A stretch of DNA of 21,581 bases from assembly GCA_934503195.1 (NCBI GenBank), contig CAKSVM010000053.1:1-21581 (forward strand), given 5' to 3'. The number at the start of each line of letters is the position of its first letter. The stretch's first letter is position 1. The position numbers and the translations under genes were made by a program. Of this stretch, positions 6,827 through 14,938 are shown one piece after another. The stretch is from an uncultured Eubacteriales bacterium (GTDB lineage Bacteria > Bacillota > Clostridia > Oscillospirales > CAG-272). The notes under the pieces were generated by a model, which searched no databases, was not told where the DNA came from, and saw only the letters and a list, made by a program, of their open reading frames with translations.

Positions 6827-8392
6827 TCAGTGCTTAAAATGTCTCTCGCCCGTGAAGATCATCGCGATGCCGTGCTTGTTGCAGGCGTCGATCGAATCCT
6901 GATCGCGGATCGAGCCGCCGGGCTGAATGATCGCCGTGATCCCCGCCTGCGCCGCGCATTCGACACAGTCGTTGAACGGGAAGAACGCGTCGGACGCCAT
7001 GACCGAGCCTTTCGCGCGGTCGGAATCGGCTCCTTCTGTAGAATTTGCATATTTTACGGCGAGTTCGAGCGCGGTAATTCGGTTAGTCTGACCGGGTCCG
7101 ACGCCGACGGTTGCGCCGTCTTTCGCGAGGACGATTGCGTTCGACTTCGTGTGCTTGACGACCTTCATCGCGAATTTCAGATCCGCAAGCTCCTTTTCGG
7201 TCGGCTTCTTTTCCGTCACAATGACGAACTTGCTTTCGTCGTAAACCGAATCGTCGTGTTCCTGAACCAGCAGGCCGCCCGCGACCTTTTTCATGTCCAT
7301 GAATCCGGTGTTCGGCTTCATGATGTCGGGCAGGCGGAGGATGCGGATGTTCTTCTTCGCCGAAAGAATTTCGAGCGCGTCGGGGGTGTATGACGGCGCG
7401 ATGACGATTTCAACGAAAATTTTATGGATTTCGGCCGCCGTTTCCGCGTCTATTTCGCGGTTCGCCGCGATAATTCCGCCGAAAATCGAGACTGGATCGG
7501 CTTTATAGGCCTTCATGTACGCGTCGAAAATGTTGTCGGCCGTTCCGACGCCGCACGGATTCGCGTGCTTCACCGCTACAACTGTCGGTTCGGTGAACTC
7601 CTTAAGGCAGTCGAGCGCGCCGTTTGCGTCGTTGATATTATTGTACGACAATTCTTTGCCATGAAGTTGTTCCGCCGCCGCGAGCGTTCCGGTGAACTCG
7701 TTTCCTATCTCTTTGTAGAACGCGCCCTTCTGGTGCGGATTTTCGCCGTATCTCATGTCCTGAACCTTCTCGAAGGTCAGCGTCAGCTTGTCCGGGAAGA
7801 TCGACGAGCCGGTTTCGCGCCGCAGGTAGGACTGGATCAGCGTGTCGTACGCCGCCGTGTGGTTGAAAACCTTGTACGCGAGCTTCAGATTCGTATCGAC
7901 CGACACCTTTCCGTTCGCGCGGAGTTCTTCGAGAACTGTAGCATAATCCGCCGGATCGACGATGACCGAGACGTCCTGATAGTTTTTCGCCGCCGCGCGG
8001 AGCATCGTCGGGCCGCCGATATCGATGTTTTCAATAACTTCCGCGCGCTCGACGCCGGGTTTTAGTACAGTTTGCTTAAAAGGATAGAGGTTGATCGCGA
8101 CGATGTCGATCGGCGTGACGCCGAGTTTTTCGAGCTGCGCCATGTGTTCGGGATTCGAACGCATCGCGAGGATGCCTGCGTGGATCATCGGGTGGAGCGT
8201 TTTGACGCGGCCGTCGAGACATTCCGGGAAGCCCGTGACGTCCGAAACCTGCGTCACCGGGACGCCCGCCTCGTGAATCACCTTCCATGTTCCGCCCGTC
8301 GAGAGAATTTCGAAGCCCAGATCGACGAGTCCTTTGGCGAAATCGACGACGCCAGTCTTGTCGGTCAGGCTGATTATTGCGCGTTTTTTCAT
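6827..8392 (-). CDS. purH: Bifunctional AICAR formyltransferase / IMP cyclohydrolase
   Basis: The last two steps of de novo IMP synthesis: AICAR plus 10-formyl-THF gives FAICAR, then ring closure gives IMP. At 521 residues the protein has the standard bacterial length. Residues 1 to about 195 form the MGS-like cyclohydrolase domain (AIISLTDKTGVVDFAK, LSTGGT, GRVKTLHP at 61-68). The remainder is the transformylase domain with MRYGENPHQ (213-221) and the catalytic Lys275-His276 pair in VKHANPCGVG; FNDCVECAAQAG and QPGGSIRDQDSI lie near the end. The ATG has AAAAGGAGA upstream. It is the last gene of the pur group, 38 bases after purN, and converges with sigG across a shared terminator. Confidence 0.97.
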   Translation of the reverse strand: MKKRAIISLTDKTGVVDFAKGLVDLGFEILSTGGTWKVIHEAGVPVTQVSDVTGFPECLDGRVKTLHPMIHAGILAMRSNPEHMAQLEKLGVTPIDIVAINLYPFKQTVLKPGVERAEVIENIDIGGPTMLRAAAKNYQDVSVIVDPADYATVLEELRANGKVSVDTNLKLAYKVFNHTAAYDTLIQSYLRRETGSSIFPDKLTLTFEKVQDMRYGENPHQKGAFYKEIGNEFTGTLAAAEQLHGKELSYNNINDANGALDCLKEFTEPTVVAVKHANPCGVGTADNIFDAYMKAYKADPVSIFGGIIAANREIDAETAAEIHKIFVEIVIAPSYTPDALEILSAKKNIRILRLPDIMKPNTGFMDMKKVAGGLLVQEHDDSVYDESKFVIVTEKKPTEKELADLKFAMKVVKHTKSNAIVLAKDGATVGVGPGQTNRITALELAVKYANSTEGADSDRAKGSVMASDAFFPFNDCVECAAQAGITAIIQPGGSIRDQDSIDACNKHGIAMIFTGERHFKH

Positions 8393-8430
8393 GATGATAT
8401 CTCCTTTTCAGATATAATTTTACACCACGT

Positions 8431-9072
8431 TTATATAATATTTACAATATTATCCGAAACTTTGAGCTTTCCGGCACAGAAAAGTTCTACCGCTTCAGGA
8501 AGAATCTTCCATTCGGCCTCTTCCATGACCCGCCGCTGAAGCGTTTCGGGCGTGTCGTTTTGTGCAACCTGCACAGCCTTCTGGAGGATTATCGGCCCGC
8601 CGTCACAAACTTCGTTGACGAAATGAACAGTTGCACCGGTCACCTTGACGCCCTTCGCAAGCGCGGCCTCGTGTACGTGAAGCCCATAAAATCCTTCGCC
8701 GCAGAAGCTCGGAATCAGCGCGGGATGCACGTTGATGATTCTGTTTTCGAACGCGCGGATGAAGCTGGCGTCGAGAATGATCATGAATCCAGCCAGCACG
8801 ACGAGGTCGATATTGCACTTTTCGAACAGTTCACGGAGCGCATCAGAATAGCTTTTGCGGTCGGAATAATTCTTCCGCGGCATAACTATCGTCTCGATTT
8901 TGTGCTTTTTCGCGCGTTCGAGAGCGTACGCGCCCTCTTTTGACGAGACGACGAGCACGACTTCCCCGCTCTGAATTTTCCCCGAATCCTCGGCGTCGAG
9001 GATCGCCTGAAGGTTCGTGCCGCCGCCCGAAACGAGGACGGCGATTCGTTTTTTGTCAGTATTTATCGGCAT
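8431..9072 (-). CDS. purN: Phosphoribosylglycinamide formyltransferase
   Basis: PurN transfers a formyl group from 10-formyl-THF to GAR, the third step of purine synthesis. The 213-residue product has VLVSGGGTNLQAI near the N-terminus (phosphate loop). It carries the catalytic triad equivalents Asn114 and His116 in NVHPALIPSF and Asp157 in CDGGPII. The ATG at 9070-9072 is preceded by GGTGAAG ten bases away, a partial SD. A GTG at 9079-9081, in frame, would add three residues and cannot be excluded. It lies 10-19 bases after purC, so the two are certainly co-transcribed and probably translationally coupled. Confidence 0.95.
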   Translation of the reverse strand: MPINTDKKRIAVLVSGGGTNLQAILDAEDSGKIQSGEVVLVVSSKEGAYALERAKKHKIETIVMPRKNYSDRKSYSDALRELFEKCNIDLVVLAGFMIILDASFIRAFENRIINVHPALIPSFCGEGFYGLHVHEAALAKGVKVTGATVHFVNEVCDGGPIILQKAVQVAQNDTPETLQRRVMEEAEWKILPEAVELFCAGKLKVSDNIVNII

Positions 9073-9091
9073 TTTTCGCACTTCACCCGGG

Positions 9092-9946
9092 TCAGTCGAC
9101 GAACTTCTGCCCGGTGATCATCTCGTACGCCTCGACGTACTTCGCGCGGGTATTCGCGACGACGTCGGCCGGAAGCTCGGGCGCGGGAGTTTTGCCGCGA
9201 AGTCCGTTCGCGGTCAGCCAGTCGCGGAGGTACTGCTTGTCGTAGCTCGACTGGCTCTCGCCGACCTTGTACTTTTCGACACTCCAGAAGCGGCTCGAAT
9301 CAGGCGTCAGAACCTCGTCGCCGAGAACCAGCTCGCCGTTTTCGTCGAGTCCGAACTCGAGCTTCGTGTCGGCGATGATGATTCCGCGGCTCAGCGCGTA
9401 GTCGGCGCACTTCTTGTAAACCGCGATCGTCGCGTCTTTTACTTTTGTCGCGAGCTCGGTTCCGAGCTCTTTTTCCATATATTCAAAGTCGACGTTGATG
9501 TCGTGACCATGTTCCTCTTTTGTAGAAGGAGTGAAGATCGGCTCCGGAAATTTGGCGGATTCGACGAGTCCGAGCGCGATTTTGTGGCCGCAGACCGTGC
9601 CGTCCTTCTCGTAGGACTCCCACGCGGAGCCGGTTATGTAGCCGCGGACGATGCACTCAAACGGGATCATCTTCAGCTTCTTTACAAGCATTGAACGACC
9701 TTCAAGCTCCTTGTCGCCCTTGAACGGCTCGGGATATTTGTTAATATCAGTCGTGATCACGTGATTTTTCACAACATCTTTTGTGAGATCGAACCAGAAT
9801 AACGAGAGTTTGTTGAGAATTTTGCCTTTTCCGTCGATCGGGGTCGGCATGATGACGTCGTACGCCGAGATGCGGTCGGTCGTCACGATGAGGAGAGCGT
9901 CGTCTCCGGCGGCAAAGATTTTCCGAACTTTTCCTTCGAACAGCAT
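9092..9946 (-). CDS. purC: Phosphoribosylaminoimidazole-succinocarboxamide (SAICAR) synthase
   Basis: PurC condenses CAIR with aspartate using ATP to form SAICAR. At 284 residues it belongs to the longer, yeast Ade1-like class rather than the roughly 237-residue Escherichia coli type. Motifs include FEGKVRKIF at the N-terminus, TTDRISAYDV, the ECIVRGYITGSAWESY block, GIIIADTKLEFG, LGDEVLTPDSSRFW and SYDKQYLRDWL. The ATG at 9944-9946 follows GGAAAGATAGG. The 67-base gap to purE contains a weak possible promoter (TTGTAA, 16 bases, TATAAG), so internal initiation is conceivable. Confidence 0.96.
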   Translation of the reverse strand: MLFEGKVRKIFAAGDDALLIVTTDRISAYDVIMPTPIDGKGKILNKLSLFWFDLTKDVVKNHVITTDINKYPEPFKGDKELEGRSMLVKKLKMIPFECIVRGYITGSAWESYEKDGTVCGHKIALGLVESAKFPEPIFTPSTKEEHGHDINVDFEYMEKELGTELATKVKDATIAVYKKCADYALSRGIIIADTKLEFGLDENGELVLGDEVLTPDSSRFWSVEKYKVGESQSSYDKQYLRDWLTANGLRGKTPAPELPADVVANTRAKYVEAYEMITGQKFVD

Positions 9947-10013
9947 ATTATACCTATCTTTCCTTATAAAATTTCATCAAACGTTTACAAATGATCCCGC
10001 AATTTGTGCGAAA

Positions 10014-10502
10014 TCACAGCGAATTTTGCAGCTTCGCGTCCTTTTCAAGGACTCCGGCTTCCATGTCGGCCTTGAAATTTTCGAGCTTTCCGGCGAGTTC
10101 GCCGTCCGAGAGCGCGAGCATCTGCGCGGCCAGAATCGCGGCGTTCTGCGCGCCGTCGATCGCGACCGTCGCGACCGGAATTCCGCCCGGCATCTGCACC
10201 ATCGAGAGCAGCGAATCAAGTCCGTCAAGTGTAGAAGACTTGATCGGGATCCCGATGACCGGGAGCGTCGTGTACGCGGCGAGAACACCGCCGAGATGCG
10301 CCGCCTTCCCCGCCGCCGCGATGATCACACCGAAGCCGTTTTTCTTCGCGTCCGACGCGAATTTCTCGGCCTGACGCGGCGTTCTGTGCGCGCTGATCAC
10401 GTGCGCCTCGAACGGGATTCCGAATTTTTTCAGCTGGTCGAGACATTTCTGCACGACCGGCAGATCCGAATCCGAACCCATGATGACTGCGACTTTTTTC
10501 AT
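10014..10502 (-). CDS. purE: N5-carboxyaminoimidazole ribonucleotide mutase, class I
   Basis: PurE (162 residues) makes CAIR for PurC. GSDSD at 9-13 and SAHRTP with His39 mark the active site, and MPGGIPVATVAIDGAQNAAILAA is the conserved C-terminal core. The AAGKAAHLGG stretch looks like class I (N5-CAIR mutase) rather than the class II AIR carboxylase, which implies a PurK partner; no purK is in this window. The ATG has an excellent AGGAGG five bases away. It is the first gene of the purE-C-N-H group and lies 72 bases downstream of ackA. No dedicated promoter is evident in that gap, so the promoter may lie inside ackA, or read-through from ackA may contribute. Confidence 0.95.
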   Translation of the reverse strand: MKKVAVIMGSDSDLPVVQKCLDQLKKFGIPFEAHVISAHRTPRQAEKFASDAKKNGFGVIIAAAGKAAHLGGVLAAYTTLPVIGIPIKSSTLDGLDSLLSMVQMPGGIPVATVAIDGAQNAAILAAQMLALSDGELAGKLENFKADMEAGVLEKDAKLQNSL

Positions 10503-10540
10503 TTTTACCTCCTGTCAAAATGACGAAAATCGTGAAGAAA

Positions 10541-10568
10541 TCGGAACGACGTTAATCTGCCGTTCCGA
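10541..10568 (-). terminator. Hairpin between ackA and purE, candidate ackA terminator
   Basis: TCGGAACG (10541-10548) and CGTTCCGA (10561-10568) pair over 12 bases; one G-U and one G-C pair can extend the stem inward. On the minus strand it is followed by TTTCTT, a poor U-tract, so termination is probably partial. It could alternatively be an operator for purE, although it does not match the PurBox pattern I know. Confidence 0.45.
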
Positions 10569-10574
10569 AATATT

Positions 10575-11777
10575 TTACAGAGCCTTTACAATTCTTTCGG
10601 TATCCGACGCGATGACGAACTCTTCGTTTGTCGGAATCAGCCAGACCTGAACGCGCGAATCGTCGGTCGAAAGCTTGACCATGTTCGGCTGGTGGTGCAT
10701 CTTCGCGTTCAGCTCGTTATCGAGCTTGATGCCGAGGAAGTCCATGTCCTTGCAAGCGCGCTCGCGAAGCTCGGGGTTGTTTTCGCCCATTCCGGCCGTG
10801 AAAACGACCGCGTCGAGTCCGTTCATAGCCGCTGCGTATTCGCCGATGTACTTCTTGATCTGGTATGCGAGGATGTTCGCGGCGAGCGTCGCGCGCTTGT
10901 CGCCCTTCAGAATCGCCGCCTCAATGTCGCGCGAATCTGACGAAATGCCCGAAACTCCAAGCATTCCGCACTCTTTATTCATGAAATCTGACATCTGTGA
11001 CGGCGTGTAGCCCTCATGCTCCATGATGAACGTGACGATCGCGGGGTCGATCGAGCCGCAGCGCGTGCCCATTTCGACGCCGTCGAGAGGCGTGAAGCCC
11101 ATCGAAGTGTCGATGACCTTGCCGTCCTTGACCGCCGAAATCGACGAGCCGTTGCCGATGTGGCAGGTCACAATCTTCGTGCCCTCGGTCTTGCCGAGCA
11201 GCTTGCACATTTCGCCCGCGACGAAGCGGTGCGACGTGCCGTGCGCGCCGTAACGGCGGATCGAATACTTCTCGTAGAGGCCGTACGGGATCGGGTACAT
11301 CCACGCGTAATCGGGCATGGTCTGGTGGAACGCCGTGTCGAAAACGAGGACCTGCGGGACGCCGGGGAGCGCGTCGGTGATGCCCTTGATGCCCATCAGG
11401 TGCGCGCCCGTGTGGAGCGGCGCGAGGTCGCGGCAGAGCTCGAGCTTCTCGATGACCTCGGGCGTGACGAGGACCGACTCGGAGAAGTACGCGCCGCCGT
11501 GGACAATGCGGTGGCCGACGGCCTCGATTTCGTCCATCGACTTAATGCAGCCGTGCTCGGGCGAGGTGAGGGTGTCGATGAGGATCTTCGTCGCGACCGA
11601 ATGGTTCGGCATGGGCAGTTCGGCGACGTAATTTTCGCGGCCGGGCATTTTATGGGTGATTTTGCCATCGATGCCGATGCGCTCGCAGATGCCCTTCGAG
11701 ACTACTTCAAATGTCGCGGTGTCGAAGAGCTGATATTTCAGCGAGGACGAACCCGCGTTGACGACTAAAACTTTCAT
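10575..11777 (-). CDS. ackA: Acetate kinase
   Basis: AckA interconverts acetyl phosphate plus ADP and acetate plus ATP, the main ATP-yielding step of acetogenic fermentation. The 400-residue product has the ASKHA-fold motifs: NAGSSSLKYQLFD with Asn7, GHRIVHGG with Arg90, FDTAFHQTMP with Asp147, RRYGAHGTSHRFVA with His179, and MGTRCGSIDP with Arg239. Each of these lies about one residue off the Methanosarcina numbering. The ATG at 11775-11777 has GGAGGAAA upstream; a longer frame of 25 extra codons runs across the promoter and is not translated. pta, its usual partner, is not adjacent. The gene faces tmcAL through overlapping promoters. Confidence 0.97.
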   Translation of the reverse strand: MKVLVVNAGSSSLKYQLFDTATFEVVSKGICERIGIDGKITHKMPGRENYVAELPMPNHSVATKILIDTLTSPEHGCIKSMDEIEAVGHRIVHGGAYFSESVLVTPEVIEKLELCRDLAPLHTGAHLMGIKGITDALPGVPQVLVFDTAFHQTMPDYAWMYPIPYGLYEKYSIRRYGAHGTSHRFVAGEMCKLLGKTEGTKIVTCHIGNGSSISAVKDGKVIDTSMGFTPLDGVEMGTRCGSIDPAIVTFIMEHEGYTPSQMSDFMNKECGMLGVSGISSDSRDIEAAILKGDKRATLAANILAYQIKKYIGEYAAAMNGLDAVVFTAGMGENNPELRERACKDMDFLGIKLDNELNAKMHHQPNMVKLSTDDSRVQVWLIPTNEEFVIASDTERIVKAL

Positions 11778-11798
11778 TGAAAAAATTTCCTCCGGATA

Positions 11799-11827
11799 TT
11801 GATTTCTCGTGAGAGATGTGCTATAAT
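11799..11827 (+). promoter_or_regulatory. Sigma-A promoter of tmcAL
   Basis: TTGATT (11799-11804), 17 bases, then TATAAT (11822-11827). The predicted start near 11834 leaves a leader of about 74 bases. Its -35 box lies inside the ackA leader. Confidence 0.75.
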
Positions 11828-11840
11828 AGTACCACACTAT

Positions 11841-11869
11841 ATTATATACCAAAATCTCCGCGAAAACAA
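11841..11869 (-). promoter_or_regulatory. Sigma-A promoter of ackA
   Basis: On the minus strand: TTGTTT (11864-11869), 17 bases, then TATAAT (11841-11846). The predicted start is near 11834, nearly the same position as the opposing tmcAL start. Confidence 0.75.
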
Positions 11870-11907
11870 GGGGATAAACGCATTTTTTGAGGAAATTACA
11901 AAAAAAT

Positions 11908-13089
11908 ATGAAAACAGCGGCGATTATTTGTGAATATAATCCATTTCATTTCGGCCACGAGTACCAGATTCGCGAACTCCGGCGTGAAATCGGCGAAGAT
12001 ACTGTGGTAATATCTGTCATGTCAGGAAGTTTTACCCAGCGCGGCGAGCCGGCGGTCTACGGAAAATACGTCCGCGCGCGGGCGGCTCTTTCGTGCGGGG
12101 CCGACCTTGTCGTCGAGCTTCCCGCGCCGTGGAGCATGGCGGGGGCGGAATTTTTCGCGCGCGGCGGAGTTTCGGTCGCGAAAAAGCTCGGCGTCGACTG
12201 CCTTTGCTTTGGCGGCGAGTCGGAACTGGAGACGCTGAAAACCGCGGCGGAAAACCTCGGTTCGGACGAATTCCGGCGCGAGTTTCTGATCGAAAAAGAC
12301 AAATTTCCGTCCGATTCGCTGAATTCGATAAGAGAACGAACTTATAAAAAACTCTACTCTTCTCCGCTTTTTGCCGGGTCAAACGACATTCTCGCGCTCG
12401 AATATCTTCGGGCGATAAACGGATCGGAAATCGAACCGATCCGCGTAAAGCGTGTCGGCGAAAAGTACAATCCTGACGGTGAATTTTTGTCGGATTCGCT
12501 GAATTTTTCGTCAGCTTCAACAATTCGCGAAAAAATACTGAATAGCGTTTTCCCCACGGAATTGATGCCGGAAAAGGCTGCTGAAATTTTCCGCGACGCT
12601 GACCTTCACCGGACGTCGAATCTCGACGCGATCGTGACGGCTTATCTGAGATTCTTCGACGGGCGGATGCCGGGAATCGAAATCTCGGGCGGAATCGAAA
12701 ACCGATTAAAGCGAGCCGCGGAGCGGAATTTCGGCGTTAACAAGATAATTGAGGCGTCGGTTGAGCGGAGATTTTCGGCGTCGAGACTCAGACGCGCGAT
12801 CTTCGGAGCGATCTGCGGTTTTGACGCGAAAGAATACGAATCCGAGCCGGAATTCACGCAGATTCTGGCGGCAAATCAGCGCGGCCGCGAGTTTTTGTCG
12901 TCGATCCGAAAAAAACGCGAATTGTGCATTCTGACGAAGCCGGCGAATTTCAATCGCCTGCCCGAAAAGGCGAAAAAGCAGTTCGAATCGTCCTTCCGCG
13001 CCGAAAGTCTCTGGGCTCTGTCGGCCGACGACGAGTCGAAAAGACGCGCTGACGAGCTTCTGCGCGCCGTTCCGTATATTGAAAACTGA
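11908..13089 (+). CDS. tmcAL: tRNA(Met) cytidine acetate ligase (YlbM/DUF795 family)
   Basis: TmcAL forms N4-acetylcytidine at the wobble base of elongator tRNA(Met). Unlike E. coli TmcA, it activates free acetate with ATP to acetyl-AMP. The 393-residue product starts with the family signature AAIICEYNPFHFGH, containing the nucleotidyltransferase HxGH at residues 14-17, followed by SVMSGSFTQRGEPAVYGKYVRARAAL and VELPAPWSMAGAEFFARGGV. Further on are FGGESE and SNDILALEYLRA. The ATG at 11908 is chosen from this signature. The nearest SD (GAGGAAA, 11889-11895) is 12-15 bases away, so translation may be modest. A TTG at 11887 is in frame but has no better RBS. Neighbouring ackA supplies or consumes its substrate. 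Confidence 0.92.
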   Translation: MKTAAIICEYNPFHFGHEYQIRELRREIGEDTVVISVMSGSFTQRGEPAVYGKYVRARAALSCGADLVVELPAPWSMAGAEFFARGGVSVAKKLGVDCLCFGGESELETLKTAAENLGSDEFRREFLIEKDKFPSDSLNSIRERTYKKLYSSPLFAGSNDILALEYLRAINGSEIEPIRVKRVGEKYNPDGEFLSDSLNFSSASTIREKILNSVFPTELMPEKAAEIFRDADLHRTSNLDAIVTAYLRFFDGRMPGIEISGGIENRLKRAAERNFGVNKIIEASVERRFSASRLRRAIFGAICGFDAKEYESEPEFTQILAANQRGREFLSSIRKKRELCILTKPANFNRLPEKAKKQFESSFRAESLWALSADDESKRRADELLRAVPYIEN

Positions 13090-13142
13090 AAAAATCGCGG
13101 AAAAATCCGTGACCAAAAAATACAAATCAAAGGAGATTCAAA

Positions 13143-13868
13143 ATGACCTACGAATTCATCTCAAAAACCGACTATCATGGGTGCGAAAAAGTAAACTTTT
13201 GTCTCAACGGACGCGAAAGCCTCGTCGTCCGCCCGAGAAATCCGCTCCCCGGAAACCCCGTCTGCTGGCGGACCGAATTCTTCGGTGCGTTCGATTCGGT
13301 CGACGTCGAAATGCTGAAGCGCGGCTGGCATCTCTGCTACCACAAGGTCAGCGATATGTACGGCTGCGACGAATCCCTCGTCATGCTGCACGAATTTCAC
13401 GAGTTCGTGACGCAGACATTCGGGCTGAACTCACAAGCCGTTCTCTTCGGATTCAGCCGCGGAGGGCTTTACGCGGTCAATTACGCCGCGAAATACCCCG
13501 ACCGCGTCAGCGGACTTTACCTCGACGCGCCGGTCTGCGATATCCGCTCGTGGCCCTGCTCCGACCCGAACAGACGCGAAACTGCCGAGTGCCTTGCCTG
13601 CTATGGACTGACTTTTGAGATGCTGAAAGACTTCAACAATTGTCCAATCGATAAGGTCGAAAAAGTGATTCGGATTCCGACGATAATCGTCGCCGGAGAC
13701 TCGGACAAAACCGTTCCGTACGATCAGAACGGACAGATTTTCGCTGAGAAATTCGAACGTCTGGGCGGCAGAATTAAGACGATAGTGAAGCCGGGCTGTG
13801 ATCATCATCCGCACTCGCTCGAAAACCCGGTTCCGGTCGCAGATTTCATTGAGGAGAACTGTCTATAA
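13143..13868 (+). CDS. Alpha/beta hydrolase
   Basis: A 241-residue single-domain alpha/beta hydrolase without a signal peptide. The nucleophile elbow is GFSRGG with Ser105. The acid is in GDSDKTVPY (Asp186 or Asp188). The histidine is in the C-terminal GCDHHPHSL (His221, 222 or 224). The N-terminal RTEFFGAFDSVDVEMLKRGW and VSDMYGC segments hold the oxyanion region. This subfamily is often found near carbohydrate-degradation genes as a putative esterase, but the substrate is not known. AAAGGAG (13129-13135) lies seven bases before the ATG, 53 bases after the tmcAL stop, so it may be co-transcribed with tmcAL. It ends at a strong terminator shared with the convergent lactonase gene. Confidence 0.88.
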   Translation: MTYEFISKTDYHGCEKVNFCLNGRESLVVRPRNPLPGNPVCWRTEFFGAFDSVDVEMLKRGWHLCYHKVSDMYGCDESLVMLHEFHEFVTQTFGLNSQAVLFGFSRGGLYAVNYAAKYPDRVSGLYLDAPVCDIRSWPCSDPNRRETAECLACYGLTFEMLKDFNNCPIDKVEKVIRIPTIIVAGDSDKTVPYDQNGQIFAEKFERLGGRIKTIVKPGCDHHPHSLENPVPVADFIEENCL

Positions 13869-13902
13869 TGCGCAATCAATAACGTGCTATTCATCATGCT
13901 AT

Positions 13903-13936
13903 AAAAAATCCGGCGCGTGAGCACCGGATTTTTTTT
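13903..13936. terminator. Bidirectional intrinsic terminator
   Basis: AAAAAATCCGG (13903-13913) pairs with CCGGATTTTTT (13924-13934) over a ten-base loop; the T-run covers 13929-13936, with an A-run on the other side. It separates the convergent alpha/beta hydrolase and lactonase genes. Confidence 0.9.
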
Positions 13937-13945
13937 GTCAGTATT

Positions 13946-14938
13946 TTACAGAACCGCGACGCAGAGCGCACCGGGCATTTCGAGTTCGATGTCGAGCTTT
14001 TCAAGCTCCTTTCCGCTTGCTTTGAAGACCGTGACCGCCGATTTTTCGTTCGCGCAGAATATGTAATTTCCGGCAAAGTTGAAATCGCGCGGCGAGACTC
14101 CCGCGACTTTTGTCCACTTCGGATCAACTAGCTTCTTGCCGTCGATTATGTCGAACGCGCAGATCGAATCGTGTCCGCGGTGCGAAACGTAGAGAAATTT
14201 TCCGTCAGGCGAGACGCGGATCGCGGCCGCCGTGCTCTGTCCTTCGAAGTCATCGGGCAGTGCTTTATAGGTTTCAAGCAGGTTTAACGCGTCTTTTTCG
14301 TATTCAAAGACGCTGACCGACGAACCAAGTTCATTCGCACAGTAAACATACCTGCCGTCGGGCGAGTAATCGAGATGACGGCAGCCTTCGCCGGACGGAA
14401 CCGACGCTTCGCCAACTTTTTTAAGGTCGTGATCGTAAATGAAAATTTTGTCCACTCCGAGGTCGACGCAGAATATGTAATTTCCGTCAGGCGACTCGCG
14501 GACGAAGTGCGTGTGTGCGGCCTCCTGTCGGGTCGGATGAATTCCCTTTCCAACGTGCAGATCCGACGCGACCGATTTCTTGGAAAGACACATTTTGTCA
14601 TACGCGAGGACGTTTCCACTGAGGTAATTTACGAGATAAAGCTTATCTACCGAAACCGACGCGTGGCAGGCGCAGCGGCCTTCCGAGAAAATCGGCTCTT
14701 CGAAATCGGACAGGCTTCCGTCGGAATTTATTCTGCATTTTGTGACGCCGGAATTGAGATTGTCCGACAATTCGCGGAGCAGTATGTACATCGAATCGCC
14801 GTCGATTGTGAGCCACATCGGGCGGTCGACGTCGTACTTTTTCACAAACGATAGCGTGCTATCGAGCTTAAAATGATAGATTCCGCCGGCCTTGTCGCAG
14901 GCCGCGATGTAGATGTCAAAGTGCTGTCTGGGTGTCAT
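13946..14938 (-). CDS. Beta-propeller lactonase family protein (6-phosphogluconolactonase-like)
   Basis: A 330-residue seven-bladed propeller protein of the YbhE/Pgl-type lactonase family. Repeated blade motifs are visible, such as SPDGNYIFCVD, SPDGRYVYCANELG, SPDGKFLYVSHRGHDSI and FNFAGNYIFCANEKS. The GKGIHPTRQEAAHTHFV segment is the usual conserved loop with histidines. Family members open sugar lactones; the exact lactone is unknown. I chose the ATG at 14936-14938 because GGTGA, complementary to the anti-SD, lies five bases upstream. An ATG at 14948-14950 adds four residues but lacks an RBS. Either way the gene overlaps the 3' end of the RraA gene, so the two are translationally coupled. 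Confidence 0.88.
   Translation of the reverse strand: MTPRQHFDIYIAACDKAGGIYHFKLDSTLSFVKKYDVDRPMWLTIDGDSMYILLRELSDNLNSGVTKCRINSDGSLSDFEEPIFSEGRCACHASVSVDKLYLVNYLSGNVLAYDKMCLSKKSVASDLHVGKGIHPTRQEAAHTHFVRESPDGNYIFCVDLGVDKIFIYDHDLKKVGEASVPSGEGCRHLDYSPDGRYVYCANELGSSVSVFEYEKDALNLLETYKALPDDFEGQSTAAAIRVSPDGKFLYVSHRGHDSICAFDIIDGKKLVDPKWTKVAGVSPRDFNFAGNYIFCANEKSAVTVFKASGKELEKLDIELEMPGALCVAVL

Noticed and set aside
10513..10518. TTGACA on the minus strand before purE
   Set aside because: No -10 box follows at 16-18 bases and it sits immediately upstream of the RBS, so it is coincidental.
10503..10574. PurBox or purine riboswitch upstream of purE
   Set aside because: The inverted repeat TCGGAACG/CGTTCCGA does not match the CCGAAC-type PurBox well, and the 72-base gap is too short and unstructured for a purine aptamer.
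11016..11768. 250-codon plus-strand frame inside ackA
   Set aside because: A typical shadow frame of a strongly codon-biased gene: Arg/Asp/Val/Ala-rich, no RBS, no recognisable domain.
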